A DNA stretch of 60,642 bases. Origin: Bacteroidaceae bacterium. Its GTDB lineage: Bacteria > Bacteroidota > Bacteroidia > Bacteroidales > Bacteroidaceae. Both the position numbers and the translations under genes were made by a program. Under the pieces are notes generated by a model. That model saw only the letters and a program-made list of their open reading frames with translations. It made no database searches and was not told where the DNA came from. Location of the stretch: positions 1-60,642 of the forward strand of contig JAFYNL010000066.1 of assembly GCA_017548075.1 (NCBI GenBank). Reading direction: 5' to 3'. This document shows, in pieces, positions 1-7,856 of the stretch (positions are counted from its first letter, which is position 1; every line of letters starts with the position of its first letter).

Positions 1-1833
1 CTGCCATCAGAAGAGAATCAGGTTCGCTATTTGGTGAGCTATGCCGACAAAGAAACGGGACTGAAGGTAGAGTGCGAAGTGACTGGATGGAAGGACTTTG
101 GAGTTGTGGAATGGGTGCTGAGATTTGAAAACCAATCGCAAAACACGACTCCAGCTATCAGTCAAGCTCAAACGCTTGATGCCACCTTCCTTTCTCCCTC
201 TACAAACATCCCTGCAACCATCTATTATGCAGAAGGAAGTAATGCCAGTCGCTCGGATTTTGCTCCTCGCCAAAAGACTTTGCAACCCAAGGATTCGCTC
301 GTTATGACTCCAAGAGGCGGTCGTTCTTCCGATGGGGCTTTTCCTTTCTTCAACCTTCAAACTTCAGCAAACGAAGGCGTTGTGGTGGCGATTGGCTGGA
401 CTGGAACTTGGACCAGTTGCATTACGGCTCTCGATAAACGCAGAACTCACTTGACTTCAGGCCTTAAGCATCTTGATGCAGAACTCTTTCCGGGCGAAAA
501 GATTCGTTTGGCAAGCGTTTGTCTTCTCTTTTGGCAGGGCGACAATCGAATGGTTGGGCACAATCAATTCCGTCGTTTCATGCTGGCTCATCACTCGCGA
601 AAAGTCGATGGCAAGCCCGTTTACTATCCCATGTTCTGCGGCTTCAACTGGGGAGATCCTGAGCCTTGCAACGAATACACTTGCATGACGACAGAGTATG
701 CAATTGCTCTCGTTCAGCGAACCTATCTCTTTGGCTTCTCGCCTGAAGCTTTTTGGTTGGATGCTGGTTGGTACACAGAGGCGAGTGACTACAAGGCAGG
801 CAAGAACTGGTATAATACTGTAGGCAATTGGACTCCTGATTCCAAGCGTTTCCCCAACACTCTTCGTCCTATCTCGGATTATATCCATCAGCAAGGAAAA
901 GCCAAGTTTATGGTATGGTTCGAGCCTGAACGCGTCTATAAAGGAAGTCGTTGGGACAAAGAACATCCTGAATGGATGCTAGCTGCTGGAGGCGATAATC
1001 GTCTCTTTAACCTCGGCAATCCTGATGCTTGTCGATGGATGAGCCAAACTATCGGCAACATCTTGGAAGAGAACGGGATAGACTATTATCGGCAGGACTT
1101 CAACATTGCTCCTGAAAGCATCTGGCTCGCTAATGACGAAGAGGGCAGACGAGGAATGACAGAAGTCAAATATATCATGGGCCTTTATGACTATTGGGAC
1201 TATCTGCTCAATCGTTTCCCCTCTTTGCTCATCGACAATTGCGCAAGTGGAGGCCGTAGAATCGATTACGAAACCATGCTGAGAAGCGCGCCAATGTGGC
1301 GAACGGATTACAATTACGGAGAACCTGTAGGCTATCAATGTCACACTTATGGCTTGGAGTTCTACTTGCCTCAGCATGCAACTGGAAGTTATCATGTAAA
1401 TCCTTTCGACTCTCGTTCCTCATTGGGAAGTGCAGTTGTCTTCAATTGGAAACTGACTCAGCAAGGCGAGTCCTTCACAGATATGGTGGCGGCGCAACAA
1501 GAGTTCGAGGAGGTGCGACCTTACTTCTACGAAGATTTCTATCCTCTTTCCGGTATTGGTGATTTGACGGGCGACAACATTTGGTTGGCCTATCAACTTC
1601 ATCGCCCCTCAGATAATTCGGGCTACATCGTGGCATTCCGTCGAGCCAATTGCGAGGCTTCGACTTACGAAGTAAAACTCTCTGGCCTTCAACCCGCGCA
1701 TACCTATCATCTTATAAATAAGGATACGAACGAAACGACAGAACTTTCGGGCAAAAATCTGATGGAAGGACTGACCTTGACCTTACCTCAACCTCGAAGC
1801 AGCTTGCTACTGAAATATGAATTATCTGAGTAA
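1..1833 (+). CDS. Alpha-galactosidase, GH36 family (5' end outside window)
   Basis: This enzyme is expected to remove terminal alpha-galactose from oligosaccharides such as raffinose-type sugars. The frame is open to base 1, giving about 610 visible codons; family members are usually about 700-740 residues, so roughly the first 100 are missing. The GH36 core is clear: FMVWFEPE, LFNLGNPDACRWM, then YYRQDFN with the likely nucleophile Asp at codon 1096-1098, and MWRTDYN with the likely acid/base Asp at codon 1305-1307. A C-terminal beta domain ends LLLKYELSE. No signal peptide can be judged because the start is missing. The next gene has its own promoter, so this is probably the last gene of an upstream unit. 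The family call is solid; the exact substrate is inference. Confidence 0.9.
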   Translation: MPSEENQVRYLVSYADKETGLKVECEVTGWKDFGVVEWVLRFENQSQNTTPAISQAQTLDATFLSPSTNIPATIYYAEGSNASRSDFAPRQKTLQPKDSLVMTPRGGRSSDGAFPFFNLQTSANEGVVVAIGWTGTWTSCITALDKRRTHLTSGLKHLDAELFPGEKIRLASVCLLFWQGDNRMVGHNQFRRFMLAHHSRKVDGKPVYYPMFCGFNWGDPEPCNEYTCMTTEYAIALVQRTYLFGFSPEAFWLDAGWYTEASDYKAGKNWYNTVGNWTPDSKRFPNTLRPISDYIHQQGKAKFMVWFEPERVYKGSRWDKEHPEWMLAAGGDNRLFNLGNPDACRWMSQTIGNILEENGIDYYRQDFNIAPESIWLANDEEGRRGMTEVKYIMGLYDYWDYLLNRFPSLLIDNCASGGRRIDYETMLRSAPMWRTDYNYGEPVGYQCHTYGLEFYLPQHATGSYHVNPFDSRSSLGSAVVFNWKLTQQGESFTDMVAAQQEFEEVRPYFYEDFYPLSGIGDLTGDNIWLAYQLHRPSDNSGYIVAFRRANCEASTYEVKLSGLQPAHTYHLINKDTNETTELSGKNLMEGLTLTLPQPRSSLLLKYELSE

Positions 1834-1857
1834 ACCAGAGCAAAAAGTTCAAATAGA

Positions 1858-1889
1858 TTTGGTACTTCTCTCACTTATTCGTAACTTTG
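1858..1889 (+). promoter_or_regulatory. Bacteroidetes promoter for the aminopeptidase P gene
   Basis: A -33 box TTTG (1858-1861), a 20-nt spacer and a -7 box TAACTTTG (1882-1889) match the primary sigma consensus of this phylum. The leader to the ATG at 1920 is about 25 nt. The spacer is nearly identical to the one in the etfB promoter at 18715-18746. Confidence 0.8.
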
Positions 1890-1919
1890 CAGGCAAAATA
1901 ACATAAAAACACAACAGAA

Positions 1920-3284
1920 ATGCTTTTCGACAAACAGACATACATTGAGCGCAGAAAGAAGCTCAAAGAAAGAATAGGCTCGGGCATCATCTTGCTGATG
2001 GGCAATAACGACTCGCCTGCCAACTATCCGAACAATGTTTATCGCTTCCGTCAGGACAGCTCTTTCCTCTATTTCTATGGTCAGCATCGCGAAGGCCTGG
2101 CTGGCATTATCGACATTGATAACGACCAGGAATACCTTGTTGGCGATGATATTGACATCGACGATATTGTTTGGTTCGGTAATGTGGATAGTGTGGCCGA
2201 TATGGCTGCCGAGACTGGTGTGGCAAAGACTTTGCCGATGAAAGGCCTTTCGGACTTCATCAAAAAAGCAAAAGCTTCAGGTCAACGCATCCATTTCCTG
2301 CCTCCTTATCGCCACGACACCATGATTCAGTTCATGGATATGCTGGGCATTCATCCCTCTCAACAAAGAGAATCAGCCAGCGTGGAACTCATCAAGGCCG
2401 TTGTTGACCAAAGAGCCGTGAAGAGCGCAGGTGAAATAGCCGAGATAGAACGCGCTTGTGCCATCGGTTATGAGATGCATACTACCGCCATTAAGATGTG
2501 CCGCGAAGGTGTGACGGAACAGGAGATTGCAGGTCGCATCAGCGGTATTGCCAGCAGTTACGGCTGTATGGTCAGCTTCCCAAGCATCGTGACAATGCAC
2601 GGAGAAATCATGCATGGCTACCCAAGCCCTCGTCCTCTCGAAGCAGGACGCTTGCTTCTTTGCGATGCAGGAGCCGAAACGAACGAAAACTATTGCAGCG
2701 ACAATACGCGAACGACTCCTATTAGCGGCCAATTTACTCAGCGCCAAAAGGAGATTTACGACATTGTGGTCGAGTGCCACGACTTTGCTCTCACCCTTGC
2801 TGCTCCAGGCGTGAAATGGTGGGACGTGCACTTTGGCGTTTGCCGACTCATGACTGAGCGTCTCAAGGAACTCGGCTTGATGAAAGGCGATACTGATGAG
2901 GCCGTTCTGGCTGGTGCTCATGCCATGTTCATGCCTCATGGACTTGGACATATGATGGGCATGGATGTGCACGATATGGAAGGCCTTGGACAGACATATG
3001 TTGGCTTCGACGATGAGGTTCGGCCCAACCTCGAGCAGTTCGGTACCAATTGTCTCCGCTGTGGTCGACGCCTTCAAGAAGGTTTCGTCATGACCGACGA
3101 GCCAGGCATCTACTTCATCCCTGCCCTCATCGACGATTGGAAGAGTACTGGCCGTTGTGCCGAGTTCCTCAACTTCGACAAGCTCGAGACCTACAAAGAC
3201 TTCGGCGGTATCCGCATCGAGGACGATATCCTCATCACAAAGGACGGTTGCCGTTACCTTGGAAAAGACAGAATACCTTATTAA
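1920..3284 (+). CDS. pepP: Xaa-Pro aminopeptidase (aminopeptidase P, M24B)
   Basis: This cytosolic metallopeptidase removes an N-terminal residue that precedes proline. Residues 1-130 look like the aminopeptidase P N-terminal domain (YRFRQDSSFLYFYG). The pita-bread catalytic domain follows, with metal ligands in DAGAE, SDNTRT, HGLGHMMG, TDEPGIYF and GIRIEDD. The second Asp motif reads SDNTRT rather than the more usual DITRT, but the Asp is kept. There is no signal peptide. Length, 454 residues, is normal. A secreted C1 peptidase begins 22 bp downstream on the same strand, suggesting co-transcription of two peptidases of different location. The start at 1920 follows a good promoter closely. 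Confidence 0.93.
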   Translation: MLFDKQTYIERRKKLKERIGSGIILLMGNNDSPANYPNNVYRFRQDSSFLYFYGQHREGLAGIIDIDNDQEYLVGDDIDIDDIVWFGNVDSVADMAAETGVAKTLPMKGLSDFIKKAKASGQRIHFLPPYRHDTMIQFMDMLGIHPSQQRESASVELIKAVVDQRAVKSAGEIAEIERACAIGYEMHTTAIKMCREGVTEQEIAGRISGIASSYGCMVSFPSIVTMHGEIMHGYPSPRPLEAGRLLLCDAGAETNENYCSDNTRTTPISGQFTQRQKEIYDIVVECHDFALTLAAPGVKWWDVHFGVCRLMTERLKELGLMKGDTDEAVLAGAHAMFMPHGLGHMMGMDVHDMEGLGQTYVGFDDEVRPNLEQFGTNCLRCGRRLQEGFVMTDEPGIYFIPALIDDWKSTGRCAEFLNFDKLETYKDFGGIRIEDDILITKDGCRYLGKDRIPY

Positions 3285-3306
3285 ATTCAAAATTCAAAAT
3301 AAAGAA

Positions 3307-4527
3307 ATGAAAAAGTTTATCTTACTTGCTGCAGCAGCATTGCTCGTTATGCCTGCAGTCGCAAAGGACAAGGAGAAGAAAAAGGCCGATCCCGATTCCC
3401 TCATCTTCACCACCATCATCGAGCACCCAGTAACAAGCATCAAGAACCAGAACAGTAGCGGTACTTGCTGGGCATACTCTTCTCTGGCATTCCTGGAGAG
3501 CGAGGCCATCAAGAAGAACCCTGCGTTGAAGGACGACCTCGACCTTTGCGAGTCTTTCCTCATCAGCAAGACTTATGTTGACCGCGCCGACAAGCATGTC
3601 CGCACTCATGGCGACGCCAGTTTCAGCCAAGGCGGCAGCTTCGAGGACGCACTCTACTGCATGGAGCACTACGGCCTCATTCCCGAGGGCATCATGCCTT
3701 ATCCCATCACAGAATACGGCGACTCCCTCTTCAACTTTGGCGGTCTCTTCCCTCCAATGACAGCTTTCCTTGAGAGCATCTCCAAGAGCAGTGCGAAGAA
3801 GATTTATCCGAAGGCTTGGAAGTCGGCTCTTCAGTCGATGCTCGACGGCTACTTCGGCAAGTGCCCCGAAGAGTTCGAATACAAAGGCGTTCGCTATACG
3901 CCTCAGTCTTTCGTGAAGGATTACCTCAAGCTCGATCCCAACGATTATGTCAGCCTGACCAGCTATACACACCATCCCTATTGGAGTAGCTTCATCCTCG
4001 AGATTGAGGACAACTGGCGCTGGGCAAGCAGCTACAACCTGCCCCTCGACGACTTCATGCGTGTTATGTACGATGCTGTGAAGAATGGCTGGACCTTTGC
4101 TTGGGGAGCAGACGTCAGCGAAGACGGATTCAGCCGTCGCAATGGCAAGAACAAGAGCGTTGCTATGGTGCCCGACACCAAGTTCAAGGCTGGCGTAGGC
4201 AGCGACCAGGCTCGTTGGACAGGCGAGAAAGCTTCCGAGAAGGTCGAGATTGTTAAAGCCAATGCCGAGAAGGAGATTACTCCTGAGATGCGCCAAGAGG
4301 CTTACGACAACTGGGAAACGACAGATGACCACGGCATGCAGATCTACGGTCTTGCAAAGGACCAGTATGGCAAGGAATACTTCATGATGAAGAACTCTTG
4401 GGGCGAAAGTGGTCCCTTCAAGGGCTTCTGGTATGTCAGCCAGGCTTATGTGGCTTACAAGACCATGAACATCGTCATCAACAAGAACGCCGTTCCTGCC
4501 GATATCCGCTCGAAACTGGGCTTCTAA
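3307..4527 (+). CDS. Secreted C1 (bleomycin hydrolase-like) cysteine peptidase
   Basis: An exported papain-fold aminopeptidase related to PepC/bleomycin hydrolase. From the ATG at 3307 the protein has 406 residues and starts with a typical signal peptide (MKKFILLAAAALLVMPAVA). The frame stays open upstream to 3157, inside the end of pepP, but that part would put 50 odd residues before the signal peptide, so 3307 is chosen. Catalytic residues are visible: Cys54 in SGTCWAYSS, His342 in DDHGMQIY and Asn363 in KNSWGE. The cytosolic enzymes lack an export signal, so this form probably works in the periplasm or at the surface. It likely shares the pepP transcript and ends at a strong terminator (4546-4583). 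Confidence 0.88.
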   Translation: MKKFILLAAAALLVMPAVAKDKEKKKADPDSLIFTTIIEHPVTSIKNQNSSGTCWAYSSLAFLESEAIKKNPALKDDLDLCESFLISKTYVDRADKHVRTHGDASFSQGGSFEDALYCMEHYGLIPEGIMPYPITEYGDSLFNFGGLFPPMTAFLESISKSSAKKIYPKAWKSALQSMLDGYFGKCPEEFEYKGVRYTPQSFVKDYLKLDPNDYVSLTSYTHHPYWSSFILEIEDNWRWASSYNLPLDDFMRVMYDAVKNGWTFAWGADVSEDGFSRRNGKNKSVAMVPDTKFKAGVGSDQARWTGEKASEKVEIVKANAEKEITPEMRQEAYDNWETTDDHGMQIYGLAKDQYGKEYFMMKNSWGESGPFKGFWYVSQAYVAYKTMNIVINKNAVPADIRSKLGF

Positions 4528-4545
4528 TTGGATTAGAGATTAAAG

Positions 4546-4583
4546 AATAGGAGAGGACGCAGCAATGTGCCCTCTCCTATTTT
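4546..4583. terminator. Bidirectional intrinsic terminator between convergent genes
   Basis: An 11-bp perfect stem (AATAGGAGAGG at 4546-4556 with CCTCTCCTATT at 4571-4581) is followed by T residues on the plus strand and is AT-rich on the other side. It lies between the stops of the C1 peptidase (+) and the four-helix-bundle gene (-), and could serve both. Confidence 0.8.
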
Positions 4584-4618
4584 ATCTAGCCTTACTAGAT
4601 AGGCTAGCCCAGCTAGTT

Positions 4619-5260
4619 CTAGTTCTTAAGCTTCGCTTCCAGCTCTGCTATCCTCTTGTTTGCTTCCTCTAGCTCTTGCTTCAGCCTTTCTATCTCTTCT
4701 CGCTGATTGGTGCGATAGCCAAGGCGGGCAGCGGTCATTCGCTCTTTGATGCCACCTTCTTTTACGAAGGTTTCTTCCTGTTGCTTTTGGTAGGTAGTCA
4801 TCATCTTATCTACCATGTGACAGAGAGTTAGTGCAATGTTTGCCATTTCTTCGTCTGTCCACTTCTCGAAATAATCTTGATAGTCCTCGATCTTATTGTG
4901 CTTGCGACAGAATTTCAGCATTCCGTCATATCTGGGATTGTCTGTTACCCATCTTGTCAGATGCCGAGAAGTTATATAATCTTCATAATCCTCTTTCAGT
5001 TCTTTGATGCTACTTCTGGCTACATTTAGCAGTTTCAGTTCCATCTCCATCGAAGTGACACCATCGGCAGAGCCTTCCACTATGTTCTGTTTGCCAGAAC
5101 GAGCCGCCTGAACCATCTGGTCTATTGTTCGGTCACCTCTTTTTAGGAACCGCTTGGTGAAAACGAAAGTCAACTGATATAGGACATTCGCTTTTTGATA
5201 GAAGTATAGTCCTTCCCAATTTGGCTGCTTGCGAAGTACTTGTGGTGTTTTAGTATCCAT
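4619..5260 (-). CDS. Four-helix-bundle protein (S23-like) with coiled-coil tail
   Basis: A 213-residue cytosolic protein of the family related to the S23 protein encoded in 23S rRNA intervening sequences. Residues 20-120 carry the expected helical pattern (YQLTFVFTKRF, RTIDQMVQAARSGKQNIVEG, LNVARSSIKELKEDYEDY). The last 40 residues are a strongly predicted coiled coil (EEIERLKQELEEANKRIAELEAKLKN). It fits the group described as having a four-helix-bundle 'suffix' domain. No biochemical role is established for these stand-alone copies; RNA or ribosome binding is only a guess. No rRNA gene is in this window. A minus-strand -7 box TATCTTTG lies at 5281-5288. Confidence 0.8.
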   Translation of the reverse strand: MDTKTPQVLRKQPNWEGLYFYQKANVLYQLTFVFTKRFLKRGDRTIDQMVQAARSGKQNIVEGSADGVTSMEMELKLLNVARSSIKELKEDYEDYITSRHLTRWVTDNPRYDGMLKFCRKHNKIEDYQDYFEKWTDEEMANIALTLCHMVDKMMTTYQKQQEETFVKEGGIKERMTAARLGYRTNQREEIERLKQELEEANKRIAELEAKLKN

Positions 5261-5280
5261 CTTGCACGAATAACTTTGTG

Positions 5281-5288
5281 CAAAGATA
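5281..5288 (-). promoter_or_regulatory. -7 box for the four-helix-bundle gene
   Basis: TATCTTTG on the minus strand, 20 nt before the ATG at 5260. No clear -33 TTTG is seen at the standard distance. A plus-strand TAACTTTG (5271-5278) abuts it, making a small symmetric patch. Confidence 0.5.
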
Positions 5289-5329
5289 ATGCTTTTTGTT
5301 GAACCAACCTAATAATCAACCAACAAAAC

Positions 5330-5370
5330 AATAAGAGAGAACATCATCGTGCTCTCTCTTATTATTTTTA
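5330..5370. terminator. Intrinsic terminator
   Basis: An 11-bp stem (AATAAGAGAGA 5330-5340 with TCTCTCTTATT 5353-5363) is followed by T-rich DNA on both strands. It lies just after the stop of the minus-strand gene at 5420 and is its likely terminator. Confidence 0.75.
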
Positions 5371-5419
5371 GCCTTTCTGTTTCTTGAGTCTAGCTTGCAG
5401 ACTGATGTCAGACGAATGA

Positions 5420-6214
5420 TTAAATAGTAATAGTAAATTTCCCCCAGTGAGTTAATATTTTCCCATCACCATTTTTGAGGAAATTCAGATTATAACTTAC
5501 AGAATAGTATTTACAGAATTGTATACCTGGGCTAAAGTCAAGCCCAAAGAAATTCCCTCTATAGCGGGTACCATTAAGCCAGCTAAATTTATGGTCGAGT
5601 GGAAAATCAAAATTGGCATATACAAATGAATAACCCAATCTTAAATCGGCAAAGAACCTAACAGTTTTAACGTCTGGAGTGGAAAGTCTTATTCCAAGGG
5701 CTCTTACGTTTACTATGCCAACGTCTGTAATGTCATCAAAGTCGGACATATATGAAACGCCTATGATGTTCCAGCCGAAATAAGAACTAATCTCTTTCCT
5801 AAATTGGTATCCAATGCCCCATGCATCTCGGACATAAAAGTCAATATCATGAGAAAACTTCTTCTCCTTACCATAATTTGAGTAGACAGAAGTGGATGAC
5901 ATATTAGAATTGTCTATTCCCGTCTTATTAGGACTCGCGGAATTGGCAAGAACAGATCCTTTTTGTTCAGACTCATTATAAAACAACTGCACATCTCCAT
6001 TTTTATACTTTATCGAATAAATGTTTGAACGCTTCTCAATAAAGACTGGACCATCCTCATTGTTACTCTTTTTGTATTTAACCTCAGTCGGAGAAACTTC
6101 AAGAACCTTCACATTTTCCACTTCACCGCCTTTGCGTACTAAGACATCCTGAGCATTCGATGAGAGAGAATAAACTGCCACAAATGCTACAACAAGAATT
6201 TTTTTCATATTCAT
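5420..6214 (-). CDS. Exported outer-membrane-like protein, function unknown
   Basis: A 264-residue protein with a signal peptide (MNMKKILVVAFVAVYSLSSNAQ). Residues 22-80 resemble a small domain common in Bacteroidetes surface proteins (GGEVENVKVLEVSPTEVKYKK, then IYSIKYKNGDVQLF). Residues 115-264 alternate polar and hydrophobic/aromatic residues and end FTITI, as in small eight-stranded outer-membrane barrels. I cannot assign a function. An alternative start two codons later (MKK) would give a cleaner signal peptide. The ncRNA promoter at 6453-6484 points toward this gene, so the structured RNA at 6279-6451 could be its 5' leader instead of a separate RNA. Base composition is more AT-rich than its neighbours. 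Confidence 0.75.
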   Translation of the reverse strand: MNMKKILVVAFVAVYSLSSNAQDVLVRKGGEVENVKVLEVSPTEVKYKKSNNEDGPVFIEKRSNIYSIKYKNGDVQLFYNESEQKGSVLANSASPNKTGIDNSNMSSTSVYSNYGKEKKFSHDIDFYVRDAWGIGYQFRKEISSYFGWNIIGVSYMSDFDDITDVGIVNVRALGIRLSTPDVKTVRFFADLRLGYSFVYANFDFPLDHKFSWLNGTRYRGNFFGLDFSPGIQFCKYYSVSYNLNFLKNGDGKILTHWGKFTITI

Positions 6215-6278
6215 CTTTATTTAGTTAGTACTATTAATCTCGTTCAATGAGTCAGAGCAAACTTTTGAATATAAAGAA

Positions 6279-6451
6279 AGCGCAGACCCTTTCATTTTCC
6301 TCTCAGGTCTGCAACAACCTCAAACGCGAAATGAACGAAGCCTGCGCTATACGCATCTTCAAATCGCGTTTGAAATGCTCGTATTCTTTTCCGAGGTTGC
6401 AGTTCGAGAGGAATTTGAGCAAATATGTTTGCATTCTTTGCAGAATGCGCT
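6279..6451 (-). ncRNA. ssrS: Structured non-coding RNA, 6S RNA candidate
   Basis: Downstream of a good minus-strand promoter, about 173 nt fold into one long interrupted hairpin. Pairings read from the sequence (plus coordinates) are 6446-6451 with 6279-6284 (closing stem), 6406-6411 with 6299-6304, 6397-6402 with 6309-6314, 6393-6396 with 6318-6321, 6364-6371 with 6322-6329 (8 bp), and an apical hairpin 6337-6360. A large internal loop separates the closing stem from the rest, and a local hairpin (6431-6436 with 6443-6448) competes with the closing stem at the 5' end. This layout resembles 6S RNA, the RNA polymerase decoy. The alternative is a 5' leader of the gene at 6214. No convincing terminator follows it. 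The RNA call is firmer than the 6S identity. Confidence 0.55.
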
Positions 6452-6452
6452 G

Positions 6453-6484
6453 CAAATTTACGAATTAAATATAATATAAAGCAA
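6453..6484 (-). promoter_or_regulatory. Promoter of the structured RNA
   Basis: On the minus strand, TTGC (6481-6484), a 20-nt spacer and TAAATTTG (6453-6460) match the Bacteroidetes promoter. Transcription would start near 6447-6451, exactly at the base of the closing stem of the predicted RNA. Confidence 0.75.
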
Positions 6485-6518
6485 GAAACAATCAAAAAAA
6501 CTTTGCGAGATAAATCAA

Positions 6519-6674
6519 AAACACTCATCACTCGTCACCAAGTGCCCTTAATTGGCTGAGTGATAGCGAAATACAGAGGTGATGAGTGGGTGATGAGTCG
6601 AAAAGCACTCGTCACCGATGTTATGGACTAATAATCAAAGGGTTAGGGGCGAGAGATGATGAGTGACGAGTGTT
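6519..6674. repeat. Cluster of ACTCRTCACC repeats in both orientations
   Basis: The motif ACTC(A/G)TCAC recurs at about 6521-6538 and 6606-6616, and in reverse complement at about 6579-6598 and 6655-6674. The outer copies could pair into a long imperfect hairpin. No gene is visible here. It precedes the nine-unit palindrome array directly. Confidence 0.65.
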
Positions 6675-6683
6675 CCTCAAAAT

Positions 6684-6869
6684 ACCTATAGGTAATTCCT
6701 CAAAGACCTTAAGGTAAATCGCCTGAGACCTATAGGTAATTCCTCAAAGACCTTAAGGTAAATCGCCTGAGACCTTAAGGTAATTTCCCAACGACTCACA
6801 GTTAAAATCCAAACTTAACACGTTACGATGGCCAACATCACGTGTGAAGTTGCCCAACTTCACTAGGGT
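6684..6869. repeat. 22-bp phased palindrome array A (nine units)
   Basis: Cores start at 6684, 6706, 6728, 6750, 6772, 6794, 6816, 6838 and 6860, every 22 bp without exception. Cores are ACCTATAGGT or ACCTTAAGGT (first five), a degenerate one at 6794, then TAACACGTTA, TCACGTGTGA and a degenerate TCACTAGGGT. Linkers are 12 nt. Three different palindrome types share one phase. The array ends about 60 bp before the -7 box of the CDF gene, so it may act as an operator or as a structural element. Confidence 0.85.
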
Positions 6870-6931
6870 CGTTTGAAAACACTCTGCAGATGTTTTTTCT
6901 GGGAAGCGAGACAAGTTTGTGAAAAAAGTTG

Positions 6932-6939
6932 TAAATTTG
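6932..6939 (+). promoter_or_regulatory. -7 box for the CDF transporter gene
   Basis: TAAATTTG lies 23 nt before the ATG at 6963. A TTTG at 6916-6919 is too close (12 nt) to be a normal -33 box. Confidence 0.5.
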
Positions 6940-6962
6940 CGAGCGATATGCAGTAATCGTCA

Positions 6963-7856
6963 ATGGAAAGGAGCAAAGAAATCTGTAGAGTGACGCTGTG
7001 GGGTGGGGTGATGAACGCCTTGCTCGTGGCGTTCAAGTTCGTGGCTGGCATCATGGGGCACAGTGCCGCTATGGTGGCCGATGCCGTGCATTCGCTCTCG
7101 GATTTCGTGACGGACATCATCGTCCTCGCTTTCGTCCATATCAGTGGCAAACCCAAGGACAGTTCGCACGACTACGGGCATGGGAAGTTCGAGACTTTGG
7201 CTATGACCTTCATCGGCTTCGCCTTGCTGGTTGTGGCGATTGGAATCGTCTATGAGGGACTGATGAAGATTTCTGCTTGGGCAAGCGGCGAGCAGTTGAA
7301 GGCTCCGGGCTTGCTTGCGCTTTGGGCGGCTCTCCTCTCAATCGTCATCAAGGAAGCGACTTTCCGCTATTCTATCAGGAAGTCGAGGGAACTGGATTCG
7401 CAAGCGCTGGAGGCCAATGCCTGGCACCACAGGAGCGATGCGCTATCCTCGATTGGAACGGCTCTGGGCATCGGCGGAGCCATCTTCTTGGGGCAGAAAT
7501 GGGCTGTGCTCGACCCCGTGGCTTCGGTCATCGTGGGTCTCTTTATTGTGAAAGTGGCCGTAGAACTGCTGAGGAACGGCTTTGGAGACCTCACCGAACA
7601 GTCGCTTCCAGATGATGTGGAGCAGGAAATCTTGCAGTTGGCAGGTTCCGTTCCAGGAGTTGTGGAGCCTCACGACCTTCGGACTCGCCGCATAGGCAAC
7701 CACTATGCCATCGAGTTGCACATCCTCATGGACGGCAACATCTCCCTCCTGGAAGCTCACGACAGGGCTTCGGAGGTGGAGGACTTGCTAAGGAAACAAT
7801 ATGGCGAGGAGACGCACGTGGTGGTGCACGTGGAGCCTATTTCTCAACCCACTTAA
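6963..7856 (+). CDS. Cation diffusion facilitator (CDF) metal exporter
   Basis: An inner-membrane metal/proton antiporter of the FieF/ZitB type, 297 residues. Six membrane segments can be traced between residues 12 and 195. The metal-site motifs are present: ADAVHSLSDFVTD in helix 2 and HHRSDALSS in helix 5. The C-terminal 90 residues form the cytoplasmic dimer domain (ELHILMDGNISLLEAHDRASEVE, HVVVHVEP). The metal is likely Zn2+, Fe2+ or Mn2+, but the sequence alone does not decide. Its 3' end overlaps the end of the convergent oxidoreductase gene by 20 bp. Confidence 0.92.
   Translation: MERSKEICRVTLWGGVMNALLVAFKFVAGIMGHSAAMVADAVHSLSDFVTDIIVLAFVHISGKPKDSSHDYGHGKFETLAMTFIGFALLVVAIGIVYEGLMKISAWASGEQLKAPGLLALWAALLSIVIKEATFRYSIRKSRELDSQALEANAWHHRSDALSSIGTALGIGGAIFLGQKWAVLDPVASVIVGLFIVKVAVELLRNGFGDLTEQSLPDDVEQEILQLAGSVPGVVEPHDLRTRRIGNHYAIELHILMDGNISLLEAHDRASEVEDLLRKQYGEETHVVVHVEPISQPT

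Noticed and set aside
3157-3306. Longer N terminus for the C1 peptidase
   Set aside because: It would overlap pepP and bury a good signal peptide 50 residues inside the protein.
6292-6531. 79-codon open frame over the structured RNA
   Set aside because: Its start lies upstream of the promoter, so the transcript would not contain it; base pairing explains the sequence better.
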